The notes under the pieces were generated by a model that made no database searches, was not told where the DNA came from, and worked only from the letters and a program-made list of their open reading frames with translations. From Streptomyces sp. McG3 (GTDB lineage: Bacteria > Actinomycetota > Actinomycetes > Streptomycetales > Streptomycetaceae), in the NCBI RefSeq assembly GCF_018619185.1, contig NZ_JAAXYC010000050.1, forward strand, positions 1 to 35,906: DNA of 35,906 bases, in the 5' to 3' direction. The translations under genes were made by a program, and so were the position numbers. Shown piece after piece: positions 1-9,016 of this stretch; within the stretch, counting starts at the first letter, position 1; each line of letters begins with the position of its first letter.

Positions 1-58
1 ACCTGGGGGAGTGCTTGACGGATGACTTCACCGTACGCGACCGGACCGACACCGACCA

Positions 59-95
59 GGGCCGTCACGCCCCCCGGGGCCGCCCCGCACGGCCC
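59..95. terminator. Hairpin upstream of the first gene
   Basis: GGGCCGT (59-65) pairs with ACGGCCC (89-95), and the loop holds a second CCCC/GGGG pairing. It probably ends a gene lying left of the window. There is no clear U-tract, so the termination role is inferred. Confidence 0.35.
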
Positions 96-185
96 GCCAG
101 GGCAGCCGGTCCTCCCATGCCGGGCACCGGCCGCTACGACCTCACAGGCTAAGGTCTCCACGACAGCACACAGGAGGCACAAGAG

Positions 186-977
186 TTGATCTACGGCGCA
201 ATGAAGTTCTCCATCGGCGGGTCCCTGAAGCTCGCCTTCCGGCCGTGGGTGGAGGGCCTGGAGAACATCCCCGAGCGCGGTCCGGCGATCCTCGCGAGCA
301 ACCACCTGTCGTTCTCCGACTCCTTCTTCCTCCCGGCCGTGCTGGACCGCAAGGTCACGTTCATCGCCAAGGCCGAGTACTTCACCGCCCCCGGGGTCAA
401 GGGCAAGCTCACCGCCGCCTTCTTCAAGGGCGTCGGCCAGCTCCCCGTCGACCGCTCCGGAGCCCGCGGCGCGGGCGAGGCGGCGATCAAGGCGGGCATC
501 CAGGTCGTCGAGAGCGGCGGCCTCTTCGGCATCTACCCGGAGGGCACCCGCTCGCCCGACGGCCGCCTCTACCGGGGCAAGCCCGGCGGTCTGGCCCGGG
601 TCGCGCTGGCCACCGGAGCGCCCGTGATCCCGGTCGCCATGATCGACACGGAGAAGATCCAGCCGCCCGGCCAGGTCATGCCCAAGCTGATGCGCCCCGG
701 CATCCGGATCGGCAAGCCGCTGGACTTCAGCCGCTACCAGGGCATGGACGGCGACCGCTTCATCCTGCGCTCGGTGACCGACGAGGTCATGTACGAGATC
801 ATGAAGCTCTCCGGCCAGGAGTACGTGGACGTCTACGCCACCGCCGCCAAGCGCCAGATCGCCGACGAGGCGAAGGCCAGGGCGGAGGAGGCGAAGGCCC
901 GGGCCGAAGAGGCCAAGCGCGCCCAGAAGCAGGCCGCCGCGGGCAACGAGAACGGAACGGAACGGTCCGGCGCGTAA
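186..977 (+). CDS. 1-acyl-sn-glycerol-3-phosphate acyltransferase (PlsC-type)
   Basis: This protein probably transfers a fatty acyl chain to lysophosphatidic acid or a related lysophospholipid at the cytoplasmic membrane. The LPLAT signature is clear: the catalytic H-x4-D motif is NHLSFSD (His40, Asp45), and the acceptor-binding motif YPEGTRS is centred on Glu119. The core ends near residue 215. It is followed by a charged Ala/Glu/Lys-rich helical tail with the repeated unit EEAKARA. The start is TTG at 186, placed eight bases after AGGAGG (172-177); the in-frame ATG at 201 is too far from that site. A possible -10 element TAAGGT lies at 150-155. At 263 residues the length is normal for the family. 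The family is sure, but the exact acyl acceptor is not. M. tuberculosis carries a similar acyltransferase near pknL and aroG, which fits the shared gene order. Confidence 0.9.
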   Translation: MIYGAMKFSIGGSLKLAFRPWVEGLENIPERGPAILASNHLSFSDSFFLPAVLDRKVTFIAKAEYFTAPGVKGKLTAAFFKGVGQLPVDRSGARGAGEAAIKAGIQVVESGGLFGIYPEGTRSPDGRLYRGKPGGLARVALATGAPVIPVAMIDTEKIQPPGQVMPKLMRPGIRIGKPLDFSRYQGMDGDRFILRSVTDEVMYEIMKLSGQEYVDVYATAAKRQIADEAKARAEEAKARAEEAKRAQKQAAAGNENGTERSGA

Positions 978-1010
978 AAGCGTCGTTCACCGTCCGGGGG
1001 GTGTGGGGCC

Positions 1011-2258
1011 ATGGCCAAGCGTGAGCGGGTCGTACGGATGTCGGTCGAGCTGCCGCTGTGGCGCGCGCTGACGGGGTACCGCGTCCTGACGATGATCTAC
1101 GCGGTGCTGCTCGCGATCTTCGGGAAGGACAACTTCGGCCAGCAGAGGTTCGAGCGGCCCTGGGTGGCCGTCGCGTACCTGACGTTCCTCTTCGTCTGGA
1201 CGCTCGCCACGCTGCCGAAGGTCCGCTCGGCGGCGAGCTGCACCAAACGCTTCCTCGTCGCGGACCTGGTCGTCGCGCTGACCGGCATCCTGCTGACCCC
1301 GCTCGCCGACTTCGACTCCCAGTCGTTCGACGGCCCGACGCTGCCGTCGATCTGGACGGCCGGCGCGGTCCTCGCCTTCGCGATCAAGGGCGGCTGGCGG
1401 TGGGCGGCCTTCGCCTCCACGTTCGTCGCCGCCGCCAACATCATCCAGCGCGGCGAGCCCAGCCGGGACACCTACCACAACGTCCTGCTGGTCTGGGTCG
1501 CCTCCATCGCCATCGGGTACGTCGTCGAGGTCGCCCGCGCCAGTGAACGCACCCTGGCCCGCGCCCTGGAGATCGAGGCCACCACCCGCGAACGCGAACG
1601 GCTCGCCCGCGACATCCACGACAGCGTGCTCCAGGTCCTCGCCATGGTCCAGCGCCGGGGCACCGCCATCGGCGGCGAGGCGGCCGAGCTGGGCCGGATG
1701 GCCGGGGAGCAGGAGGTCGCCCTGCGCACCCTGGTCTCCAGCGGCCTGGTCCCGCCGACCCGGGTCTCCGAGGACGCCGCCGAGGGGGCCGTGGTCCGCA
1801 CGGTCGACGTGGACGACGACGAAGGCCCCGGCGCCGCCTGCGACCTGCGCGCCCTGCTCGCCCCGCACGCGGGGTCCCGCACGAGCTTCGCGGAGCCGGG
1901 CGCCCCGGTGCTGCTCCCCGCCGAGTCGGCGCGTGAGCTGGCCGCCGCCGTCAGCGCCGCGCTGGACAACGTGACCGTGCACGCCGGTCCGGACGCCCAG
2001 GCGTGGATCCTGGTCGAGGACGAGCCGGACGAGGTGATCGTCACCGTCCGGGACGACGGCCCCGGCATCCCGGAGGGGCGGCTCGCCCAGGCGGAGGGGG
2101 AGGGGCGGCTCGGCGTCGCACTGTCCATCCGCGGCCGGCTGCGCGACCTGGGCGGTACGGCAGAGCTGATCTCGGTGCCCGGACAGGGCTGCGAGGTCGA
2201 GTTGAAGGTTCCCAAAGCACCGAAGGTTTCCCGGGGGAAGGCAGGATCGGCCCGATGA
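1011..2258 (+). CDS. macS: Sensor histidine kinase, MacS-like (NarL/DegS-type)
   Basis: This is the membrane sensor kinase of a two-component system. The N-terminal ~170 residues are hydrophobic and contain several membrane segments. A HisKA_3 dimerisation helix follows with the motif RDIHDSVLQ, where His203 is the phosphorylated residue. A HATPase domain closes the protein, with its G-box DDGPGIP near residue 345. The stop overlaps the start of the response regulator as ATGA, so the two are translationally coupled. The domain plan and the position near the dcw cluster match the MacS kinase of S. coelicolor as I remember it; the symbol rests on that comparison. The N-terminal half of the catalytic core contains an acidic insert (VDVDDDEG) between the H-box and the ATPase. 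The signal sensed cannot be read from the sequence. Confidence 0.85.
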   Translation: MAKRERVVRMSVELPLWRALTGYRVLTMIYAVLLAIFGKDNFGQQRFERPWVAVAYLTFLFVWTLATLPKVRSAASCTKRFLVADLVVALTGILLTPLADFDSQSFDGPTLPSIWTAGAVLAFAIKGGWRWAAFASTFVAAANIIQRGEPSRDTYHNVLLVWVASIAIGYVVEVARASERTLARALEIEATTRERERLARDIHDSVLQVLAMVQRRGTAIGGEAAELGRMAGEQEVALRTLVSSGLVPPTRVSEDAAEGAVVRTVDVDDDEGPGAACDLRALLAPHAGSRTSFAEPGAPVLLPAESARELAAAVSAALDNVTVHAGPDAQAWILVEDEPDEVIVTVRDDGPGIPEGRLAQAEGEGRLGVALSIRGRLRDLGGTAELISVPGQGCEVELKVPKAPKVSRGKAGSAR

Positions 2259-3004
2259 GTACACGGAACGCAGCAAACGCAGCAAACGCAGCAAACGCGG
2301 CAAACGCGGCAAACGCGGCACAGGACGAGCAGGGGGCAGGGGACCGGCCCATCAGGGTCATGGTCGTCGACGACCACCCCATGTGGCGCGACGCGGTCGC
2401 CCGAGATCTGGCCGAGTCCGGCTTCGACGTCGTCGCGACCGCCGGGGACGGCCCGCAGGCCGTCCGCCGGGCCAAGGCCGTGAGCCCGGACGTCCTGGTC
2501 CTCGACCTGAACCTCCCCGGCATGCCCGGCGTCCAGGTCTGCAAGGAGCTCGTCGGCTCCCACCCGGGCCTGCGGGTCCTGGTCCTCTCCGCGAGCGGCG
2601 AGCACGCCGACGTCCTGGAGGCGGTGAAGTCCGGGGCCACCGGCTATCTGCTGAAGTCCGCCTCCACCCGGGAGCTGACCGACGCCGTCCGCTCCACCGC
2701 GGCCGGCGACCCGGTCTTCACCCCGGGCCTGGCGGGTCTGGTCCTCGGTGAGTACCGCCGGCTCGCCTCCGACCCCGTACCCGTGGCGTCGAACGAGCCC
2801 AAGGCCCCGCAGCTCACCGACCGGGAGACCGAGGTGCTGCGCCTGGTCGCCAAGGGACTCTCGTACAAGCAGATCGCCGAGCGCCTGGTCATCTCGCACC
2901 GCACGGTGCAGAACCACGTGCAGAACACCCTCGGCAAGCTCCAGCTGCACAACCGGGTGGAGCTCGTTCGGTACGCCATCGAGCGCGGCCTCGACGACGT
3001 CTGA
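2255..3004 (+). CDS. macR: Response regulator, MacR-like (NarL/LuxR family)
   Basis: This is the DNA-binding partner of the upstream kinase. The receiver domain spans about residues 33-150, with the acidic pair Asp39-Asp40, the phospho-acceptor Asp84 in LVLDLNLPGMPG, and the conserved Lys in GYLLKSAS. A LuxR-type helix-turn-helix lies at the C terminus (LTDRETEVLRLVAKG and SHRTVQNHVQNTL). The ATG at 2255 overlaps the kinase stop. The first 22 residues are unusual: after MSTR come six Asn-Ala-Ala triplets encoded by a 9-bp tandem repeat. MacR of S. coelicolor is reported to bind two 7-bp inverted repeats of the form TGAGTAC-nn-GTACTCA. One near-perfect copy lies in this window, before the DUF4126 gene. 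The assignment to MacR is by family and location. Confidence 0.87.
   Translation: MSTRNAANAANAANAANAANAAQDEQGAGDRPIRVMVVDDHPMWRDAVARDLAESGFDVVATAGDGPQAVRRAKAVSPDVLVLDLNLPGMPGVQVCKELVGSHPGLRVLVLSASGEHADVLEAVKSGATGYLLKSASTRELTDAVRSTAAGDPVFTPGLAGLVLGEYRRLASDPVPVASNEPKAPQLTDRETEVLRLVAKGLSYKQIAERLVISHRTVQNHVQNTLGKLQLHNRVELVRYAIERGLDDV
2267..2320 (+). repeat. 9-bp tandem repeat, six copies, coding Asn-Ala-Ala
   Basis: Three copies of AACGCAGCA are followed by three of AACGCGGCA, in frame, directly after the start of the response regulator. The switch from the A-form to the G-form in the middle suggests expansion by slippage or unequal exchange. Copy number may vary between strains. Confidence 0.9.
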
Positions 3005-3097
3005 CCGGCGGGTCCGGGAGCGGAGCCGTATATTCGCGTTGTCCGGCCACAGTTCGCGATGTTTGTCCCCGCCCGCGGAAACAGATCGGGAGTACCC

Positions 3098-4093
3098 GTG
3101 GAAATCCTGGCCTTCGGTGTGCAGTCCGACGAGAAGCCCCTGATCGAGAAGGCCTTCGAGGGGCTGCACGACGTCCGCTGCCTGGACGTCTTCCTGAACC
3201 GGGACACCGCCCCCATCGCGGCCGGCTACGAGATCGTCTCCACCAGCGTCAACGCCGACCTCGGCTCCCAGGTGCTCCAGACGCTCGCCACGGGCGGCAC
3301 GCAGATGATCGCCCAGCGCTCCACCGGCTTCAACAACATCGACCTGGAGGTCGCCGAGCGCCTCGCCCTGCGCGTCGCCCGGGTCTCGTACTACTCCCCC
3401 TACTCGGTCGCCGAATTCGCCTGGACGCTCGCCATGGCCGTCAACCGGCGCATCATCCGCGCCGCGAGCCGCACCCGGGACTTCGACTTCCGCCTGGACG
3501 GGCTGCTCGGCCGGGACATGCGCGGCCGGACCGTCGGGGTGCTCGGCACCGGGAAGATCGGCGAGGCGTTCACCCGGATCGCCCACGGCTTCGGCATGAA
3601 GCTGCTCGGCTGGGACGTGGCGGAGAACCCGGCCTGCGTCGAGCTGGGCATGGAGTACGTCGACAAGGACCGGCTGTTCGCCGAGGCCGACCTGATCAGC
3701 CTGCATGTGCCGCTGCTTCCCAGCACCCAGCACATCATCGACGAGGCCGCCCTCAAGGCGATGAAGGACGACGCGATCCTCGTCAACTCCAGCCGCGGCG
3801 GCCTCATCGACACCGCCGCCCTGGTCACCGAGTTGCGCGCGGGCCGCTTCCTCGGCGTCGGACTCGACGTGTACGAGGCGGAGGCGGGACTGTTCTTCCT
3901 CGACAAGTCCCTGGAGGGCATCGACGACGACACCCTCGCCCGGCTGGTGACCTTCCCCAACGTCGTCGTCACCTCCCACCAGGCGTACTACACCGAGGAC
4001 GCGGTGGGCCAGATCATCGACGCGACCGTCAAGAACGTCACCGACTACCTGGCCCGCCGCCACAGCGAGAACGTCCTCGTGCCGAGGGCGTGA
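3098..4093 (+). CDS. D-2-hydroxyacid dehydrogenase (D-lactate dehydrogenase-like)
   Basis: This NAD-dependent enzyme should interconvert a 2-keto acid and a D-2-hydroxy acid, most likely pyruvate and D-lactate. Motifs typical of the LdhA branch are present: YYSPYSVAEFAW, the Rossmann loop GVLGTGKIG followed by the acidic WDV, the substrate-binding Arg in NSSRGGLIDT, the Glu in GLDVYEAEAG, and the acid-base His in TSHQAYYTEDA. I chose GTG at 3098, five bases after GGGAG, which gives 331 residues, the usual family length. An in-frame ATG at 3059 would add 13 residues with no good ribosome site. The gene stands alone after the two-component pair. Substrate choice between lactate and a related hydroxy acid is not settled by sequence. 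Confidence 0.85.
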   Translation: MEILAFGVQSDEKPLIEKAFEGLHDVRCLDVFLNRDTAPIAAGYEIVSTSVNADLGSQVLQTLATGGTQMIAQRSTGFNNIDLEVAERLALRVARVSYYSPYSVAEFAWTLAMAVNRRIIRAASRTRDFDFRLDGLLGRDMRGRTVGVLGTGKIGEAFTRIAHGFGMKLLGWDVAENPACVELGMEYVDKDRLFAEADLISLHVPLLPSTQHIIDEAALKAMKDDAILVNSSRGGLIDTAALVTELRAGRFLGVGLDVYEAEAGLFFLDKSLEGIDDDTLARLVTFPNVVVTSHQAYYTEDAVGQIIDATVKNVTDYLARRHSENVLVPRA

Positions 4094-4159
4094 AGCCGCC
4101 CCTCAGAGGCTTCGGGTGACCTGACCTCGGGGCGGGCGGACGCGCCCTGGCACGCGCAT

Positions 4160-4285
4160 CCGGCGTTGTCGTCGGCCGACGACTTCCCCAAGCTCTCGAA
4201 CGGGTCGAGCAGGTCAGACCCCACTGCGTCGCCTCCCTCCTCCGCCTGGGAATCGCACGCACCGGACCGCGTCCGCTGTCCGCCC
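4160..4285. repeat. Intergenic palindromic element of a Streptomyces-type dispersed repeat
   Basis: This stretch between two convergent genes holds a perfect 16-bp palindrome (GTCGTCGGCCGACGAC, 4168-4183). Nearby is a CTCGA/TCGAG hairpin (4195-4209) set in CCCCAAGCTCTCGA. From memory, blocks of this type recur between genes in many Streptomyces genomes. I cannot verify copy number here. It may serve as the terminator for both neighbours. Confidence 0.45.
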
Positions 4286-4304
4286 CGGGCCGCCCGACAG
4301 CCTC

Positions 4305-6206
4305 TCAGCTCGGCACCACCGGCAGGCCCGCCAGCAGCTCCGTCACGATCACCGAGCCCCGCACCGTCAGCACCGACTCCGGGTGGAACTGCACCGAGGC
4401 GAAACCGGGACCGCGCAGCGCGTGCAGCTCACCGCTGTCCTCGTCGCGGCTCACCTCGATCCCGTGCGCGGCCAGCTCGACGGCGGCCGGACCGTCGCAC
4501 CGCCCGGTGAAGCTGTTGTAGAAGCCCACCGTCTCCGGCCGCCCGAACAGCTCGATCCGGGTCTGCGCCCCCTGGTACGGCACGGCCTTGCGCACGATCT
4601 CCAGACCCAGCTCCGCCGCGATCAGCTCGTGCCCGAGGCAGACCCCCAGCAGCCCGTGCCGGTGGTCCCGCACCAGCTCCGCGGTGATCTCCCGCAGCAG
4701 CCGCATCTTCGGATCGGTGAGATCGCCCGGATCGCCCGGACCCGGACCCAGCACCACGGGCCCTTCATGCGCCCGGATCACCTCGCGCAGCCCCGGCTCG
4801 TCGTAGCGGCGCACCGAGACGTCAAGACCGGACGCCCGCAGCAGATGGGCCAGCATCGCGGTGAACGTGTCCTCGCCGTCCACCACCAGCGCGTGCCCCG
4901 AAAGGTCCCGGGTGCGCTCCTGCATCCGCAGCCAGAACGGCGCGAGCCCTCCGCGCCGGTCGTCCAGCGCCGCCTGCACCCGGGGGTCGGATGCCAGCCG
5001 CGGGCGGTCCGCCTCCGCCCCGGGCCGGCCCGGCCGCACCCCCAGCGCGGCCAGCACCCCGGCCGCCTTGGCATGCGTCTCGGCGACCTCGCTCTCCGGG
5101 TCCGAGTGGCGGACGAGGGTGGCCCCGACGGGCACCCTCAGCGAACCGTCGGGGTCGATGTCGGCGGTACGGATCAGGATCGGCGAGTCCAGGGTCTGCG
5201 CCCCGTGCGCGTCCCGGCCCAGCAGGGCCAGCGCGCCCGCGTAGTAGCCGCGGCCCCCGGACTCGTACCGCTCGATGACCCGGCACGCGTTCTGCACCGG
5301 GGAGCCGGTGACGGTCGCCGCGAACATCGTCTCGCGCAGCACGTCCCGCACGTCCAGCGAGGACTTCCCGCGCAGCTCGTACTCGGTGTGCGCGAGGTGC
5401 GCCATCTCCTTGAGCCGGGGCCCGACCACCACCCCGCCCATGTCGCCCACCGTGCACATCATCTTCAGCTCCTCGTCGACCACCATGGACAGCTCCTCGC
5501 TCTCCTTGCGGTCCCCGAGGAAGGCCAGCAGGCTCGTCGCGGTGGGCCCCTCGGCCGGGTAGCGGTACGTCCCGCTGATCGGGTTCATCACGACCGTCCC
5601 GCCGGACATCCGTACGTGCACCTCCGGGCTCGCCCCCACCAGCGTCCTGTCCCCGGTGTGGACGACGAACGTCCAGTACGCGCCCCGCTCGCCCGCCAGC
5701 AGCCGCCGGAACAGCGCCAGCGCGTCCGCCCGCCCGAACCCGGGGATCTCGCCCCGGAACGTCCGCCGGATCACGAAGTTCGCGCCCTCGCCCCGCCCGA
5801 TCTCGTCCCGGATCACCCGCCGCACGATGTCCGCGTACTCCGCGTCCTCCACGTCGAAGCCCCGGTCCTCCACCCGCACGTCATGGGCGGGCAGCGCCGC
5901 CAGCAGCTCCGCGAGCTCCAGCTCGTGCGTCTCGTCGGCGACCAGCACGCTCAGCGGGGTGCCGTCGTCGCGCACGTCGAAGCCGCGCTCGGCGATCTGC
6001 CGGAACGGCACCAGCGCCAGCGCGGGCGCCGCGCCCACCGGCAGGTCGGCCAGCCGGTCGACCTCCCGCACCCCGCCGATCAGCAGTTCGACGTGATCGT
6101 GGTCACGGCCGGGCGTGCGCCGGCGCAGCAGGGCGAACGGCGGGGCGTCGTCGGCCAGCAGCCGGCGGACGAGACCGGAGGCGGAGCGGGATGCGGTCTG
6201 CGACAT
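4305..6206 (-). CDS. trpE: Anthranilate synthase, fused TrpE-TrpG
   Basis: This single chain should make anthranilate from chorismate and glutamine, the first step of tryptophan synthesis. Residues 1 to ~420 are the chorismate-binding TrpE part (SGTYRYPAEG, DEELKMMC, TVTGSPVQNACRVIERYE). The rest is a class I glutamine amidotransferase, with GPGPGDP, the nucleophile Cys in GVCLGHE, and the His-Glu pair in VQFHPES. The start chosen (ATG at 6206) lies downstream of GGAAGG; an in-frame ATG at 6257 falls in the leader region. A Trp-rich leader and attenuator precede it. The TVTGSP motif also occurs in PhzE-type aminodeoxyisochorismate synthases, which share this fusion. The Trp-codon leader argues for anthranilate and tryptophan. 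From the literature as I recall it, a one-chain Streptomyces anthranilate synthase is controlled by attenuation. Confidence 0.92.
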   Translation of the reverse strand: MSQTASRSASGLVRRLLADDAPPFALLRRRTPGRDHDHVELLIGGVREVDRLADLPVGAAPALALVPFRQIAERGFDVRDDGTPLSVLVADETHELELAELLAALPAHDVRVEDRGFDVEDAEYADIVRRVIRDEIGRGEGANFVIRRTFRGEIPGFGRADALALFRRLLAGERGAYWTFVVHTGDRTLVGASPEVHVRMSGGTVVMNPISGTYRYPAEGPTATSLLAFLGDRKESEELSMVVDEELKMMCTVGDMGGVVVGPRLKEMAHLAHTEYELRGKSSLDVRDVLRETMFAATVTGSPVQNACRVIERYESGGRGYYAGALALLGRDAHGAQTLDSPILIRTADIDPDGSLRVPVGATLVRHSDPESEVAETHAKAAGVLAALGVRPGRPGAEADRPRLASDPRVQAALDDRRGGLAPFWLRMQERTRDLSGHALVVDGEDTFTAMLAHLLRASGLDVSVRRYDEPGLREVIRAHEGPVVLGPGPGDPGDLTDPKMRLLREITAELVRDHRHGLLGVCLGHELIAAELGLEIVRKAVPYQGAQTRIELFGRPETVGFYNSFTGRCDGPAAVELAAHGIEVSRDEDSGELHALRGPGFASVQFHPESVLTVRGSVIVTELLAGLPVVPS

Positions 6207-6285
6207 GGGAGCAGGTTCCTTCCGGACGGCCCGCACGGGATTCCGTACGGGGTTCACAGGGGGAGGAACGGCTCCGCAACGCAGA

Positions 6286-6308
6286 AAGGCCGCCCCTCGG
6301 GCGGCCTT
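6286..6308 (-). terminator. trp attenuator terminator hairpin
   Basis: AAGGCCGCCC (6286-6295) pairs with GGGCGGCCTT (6299-6308) around a three-base loop, and the transcript continues with a short U run. It lies between the leader peptide stop and the trpE start. The strand GGCCGCC can instead pair with GGCGGCC at the end of the leader ORF (6337-6343), giving the antiterminator. Confidence 0.9.
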
Positions 6309-6330
6309 CGCGTCGTGTCAGCGCGATGAG

Positions 6331-6399
6331 TCAGCGGGCCGCCGGATGAGCGGTCCACCACCAGTTCTGGATCGAGGTCTCGATCAGTCGCGTCGACAT
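6331..6399 (-). CDS. trpL: trp leader peptide (22 aa, three Trp codons)
   Basis: This short ORF starts with ATG at 6399 and ends with TGA at 6331. It encodes 22 residues ending IQNWWWTAHPAAR. Three consecutive TGG codons sense charged tRNA-Trp: stalling there leaves the distal leader free to pair with the left arm of the terminator and lets transcription pass into trpE. The WWWTAHPAA ending is, from memory, the usual actinobacterial trp leader. The peptide itself probably has no other role. It is too short for routine ORF calling. Confidence 0.93.
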   Translation of the reverse strand: MSTRLIETSIQNWWWTAHPAAR

Positions 6400-6412
6400 G
6401 ATCCGACCCTAG

Positions 6413-7849
<1,437 letters not shown>

Positions 7850-7884
7850 TCCGGCAGTCCGGGAGGGCTCCGGGCAGTCGCACG

Positions 7885-7919
7885 TGTGGGGCACGGATCC
7901 ATGTGATCCGTGCCCCACA
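7885..7919 (+). terminator. 15-bp perfect hairpin after DAHP synthase
   Basis: TGTGGGGCACGGATC (7885-7899) pairs fully with 7905-7919 around the loop CATGT. There is no U-tract, as is common in Streptomyces. It separates the DAHP synthase transcript from the iron-regulated bfd promoter. Confidence 0.85.
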
Positions 7920-7960
7920 GTCGTATCCGGGCTTTTGCGCGGGTTGAGCGGCGGGTAAGG

Positions 7961-7979
7961 TTAGGTTAGCCTCACCGTG
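7961..7979 (+). promoter_or_regulatory. Iron box (DmdR/IdeR-type operator) before bfd
   Basis: TTAGGTTAGCCTCACCGTG matches the Streptomyces iron-box consensus (TTAGGTTAGGCTCACCTAA, from memory) at 15 of 19 positions, with the left half-site intact. It lies about 50 bases before the bfd start. Iron-loaded DmdR should repress here, so bfd would rise in iron starvation. Confidence 0.75.
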
Positions 7980-8025
7980 GAAATCGGAGCGGCGCCCGTG
8001 ACCGACCCGCAGGGAGGTGAACCGC

Positions 8026-8331
8026 ATGTACGTCTGTTCCTGCTTCGGCATCACGGAAGCACAGGTCAAGAAGCATGCGGACGCCGGAGCCTGCACACCC
8101 CGGCAGATCGCCTCGGCCTGCAAGGCCGGGACGGACTGCGGTGGCTGTGTACGCCGCATCCAGGCGCTGCTGGGCCGGGGCGACTGCCCCCGCCGCGAGC
8201 TGCTCGACCAGCGACAGGAACCCGCGACCGCCTCCCTCGCACACCCGGTCGCCGCGACCGTCGCGGCATCGGCCGCTGCGGCGGCCGCTATCGGTGCGAT
8301 CCGGGACGTGACGCTCTCCGACGCCGCCTGA
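8026..8331 (+). CDS. bfd: Bacterioferritin-associated ferredoxin
   Basis: Bfd is a small [2Fe-2S] protein that donates electrons to the haem of bacterioferritin so that stored ferric iron is released. The four cluster ligands sit exactly where the E. coli protein has them: Cys4 and Cys6 in YVCSCFG, Cys38 and Cys41 in DCGGC. The ATG at 8026 is eight bases after AGGGAGG (8011-8017). The GTG at 8017 overlaps that site and is less likely. The ~60-residue domain is followed by an Ala-rich tail (residues ~65-101) with no known function. It carries an iron box upstream and is convergent with bfr, its expected partner. Confidence 0.93.
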   Translation: MYVCSCFGITEAQVKKHADAGACTPRQIASACKAGTDCGGCVRRIQALLGRGDCPRRELLDQRQEPATASLAHPVAATVAASAAAAAAIGAIRDVTLSDAA

Positions 8332-8379
8332 CCGCCCCGCACTCCCCGCGAACCGCCCTCGCCCCGGGTGCGGTCCCGG

Positions 8380-8859
8380 TCAGCTCTCCGGCTGCTCGAT
8401 CAGCTGGGCGATGTAGAGCGGCTCGCCGAGCTTCTCGACCAGCTCCAGCTGGGTGTCGAGATAGTCGATGTGGTGCTCCTCGTCCGCCAGGATCGACTCG
8501 AAGATGTTCGCGGACGTGATGTCGCCCTTGCCGCGCATCACCTCGATACCGCGCTTGAGACGGTCGATCGCCTCCACCTCGACCTGGCGGTCCGCCTGGA
8601 ACATCTCGGTGACCGTCTGGCCCACCCGCACATGGAAGAGCCGCTGGTAGTTCGGCAGCCCTTCGAGGAACAGGATCCGGTCGGTGAGGATCTCGGCGTG
8701 CTTCATCTCGTCGAAGGACTCGGCCCGGGTGTATTTGGCGAGCTTCGTCCACCCGAAGTTGTCCTGCATCTTGGCGTGCAGGAAATACTGATTGATGGCA
8801 GTCAATTCGGCGGTCAGCTGCTCATTGAGAAACTCAAGGACCTCGGGGTCGCCCTGCAT
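8380..8859 (-). CDS. bfr: Bacterioferritin
   Basis: Bacterioferritin is the haem-containing 24-subunit cage that oxidises and stores iron in the cytoplasm. All dinuclear ferroxidase ligands are present at standard positions: Glu18, Glu51, His54, Glu94, Glu127 and His130. The haem ligand Met52 is also present (DEMKHAE). The length of 159 residues is typical. The ATG at 8859 lies nine bases after GGAAGGAG; an upstream in-frame ATG at 8877 would fall at that ribosome site. The gene is convergent with bfd. No iron box is visible in its own upstream region (8860-9016). Confidence 0.96.
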   Translation of the reverse strand: MQGDPEVLEFLNEQLTAELTAINQYFLHAKMQDNFGWTKLAKYTRAESFDEMKHAEILTDRILFLEGLPNYQRLFHVRVGQTVTEMFQADRQVEVEAIDRLKRGIEVMRGKGDITSANIFESILADEEHHIDYLDTQLELVEKLGEPLYIAQLIEQPES

Positions 8860-9016
8860 GGCAAAGGCTCCTTCCAACCGGTGATCGATCTGGCGAGTTG
8901 GCGAGATCCTCGCACCGCGCCCGGCAGCCGTCCAGTAAGTGCACGCTTAGTATGAGTTGCCCGGATGGGGTACTCCCTGGTCATGACCACCCCTGCCTGT
9001 CTGTCACCATGGAGGC

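Noticed and set aside
2256..2262. TGAGTAC at the macR start as a MacR half-site
   Set aside because: It arises from the ATGA overlap and the codons Ser-Thr; the second half-site is absent.
1472..4063. Very long open frame on the minus strand (863 codons)
   Set aside because: It lies antisense to the two-component and dehydrogenase genes, has low-complexity Arg/Ala/Gly/Val-rich translation, and no domain. It is a GC-bias shadow.
4166..4510. 114-codon plus-strand frame overlapping the trpE end
   Set aside because: Pro/Ser/Arg-rich and no ribosome site; the intergenic part is better explained as a repeat element.
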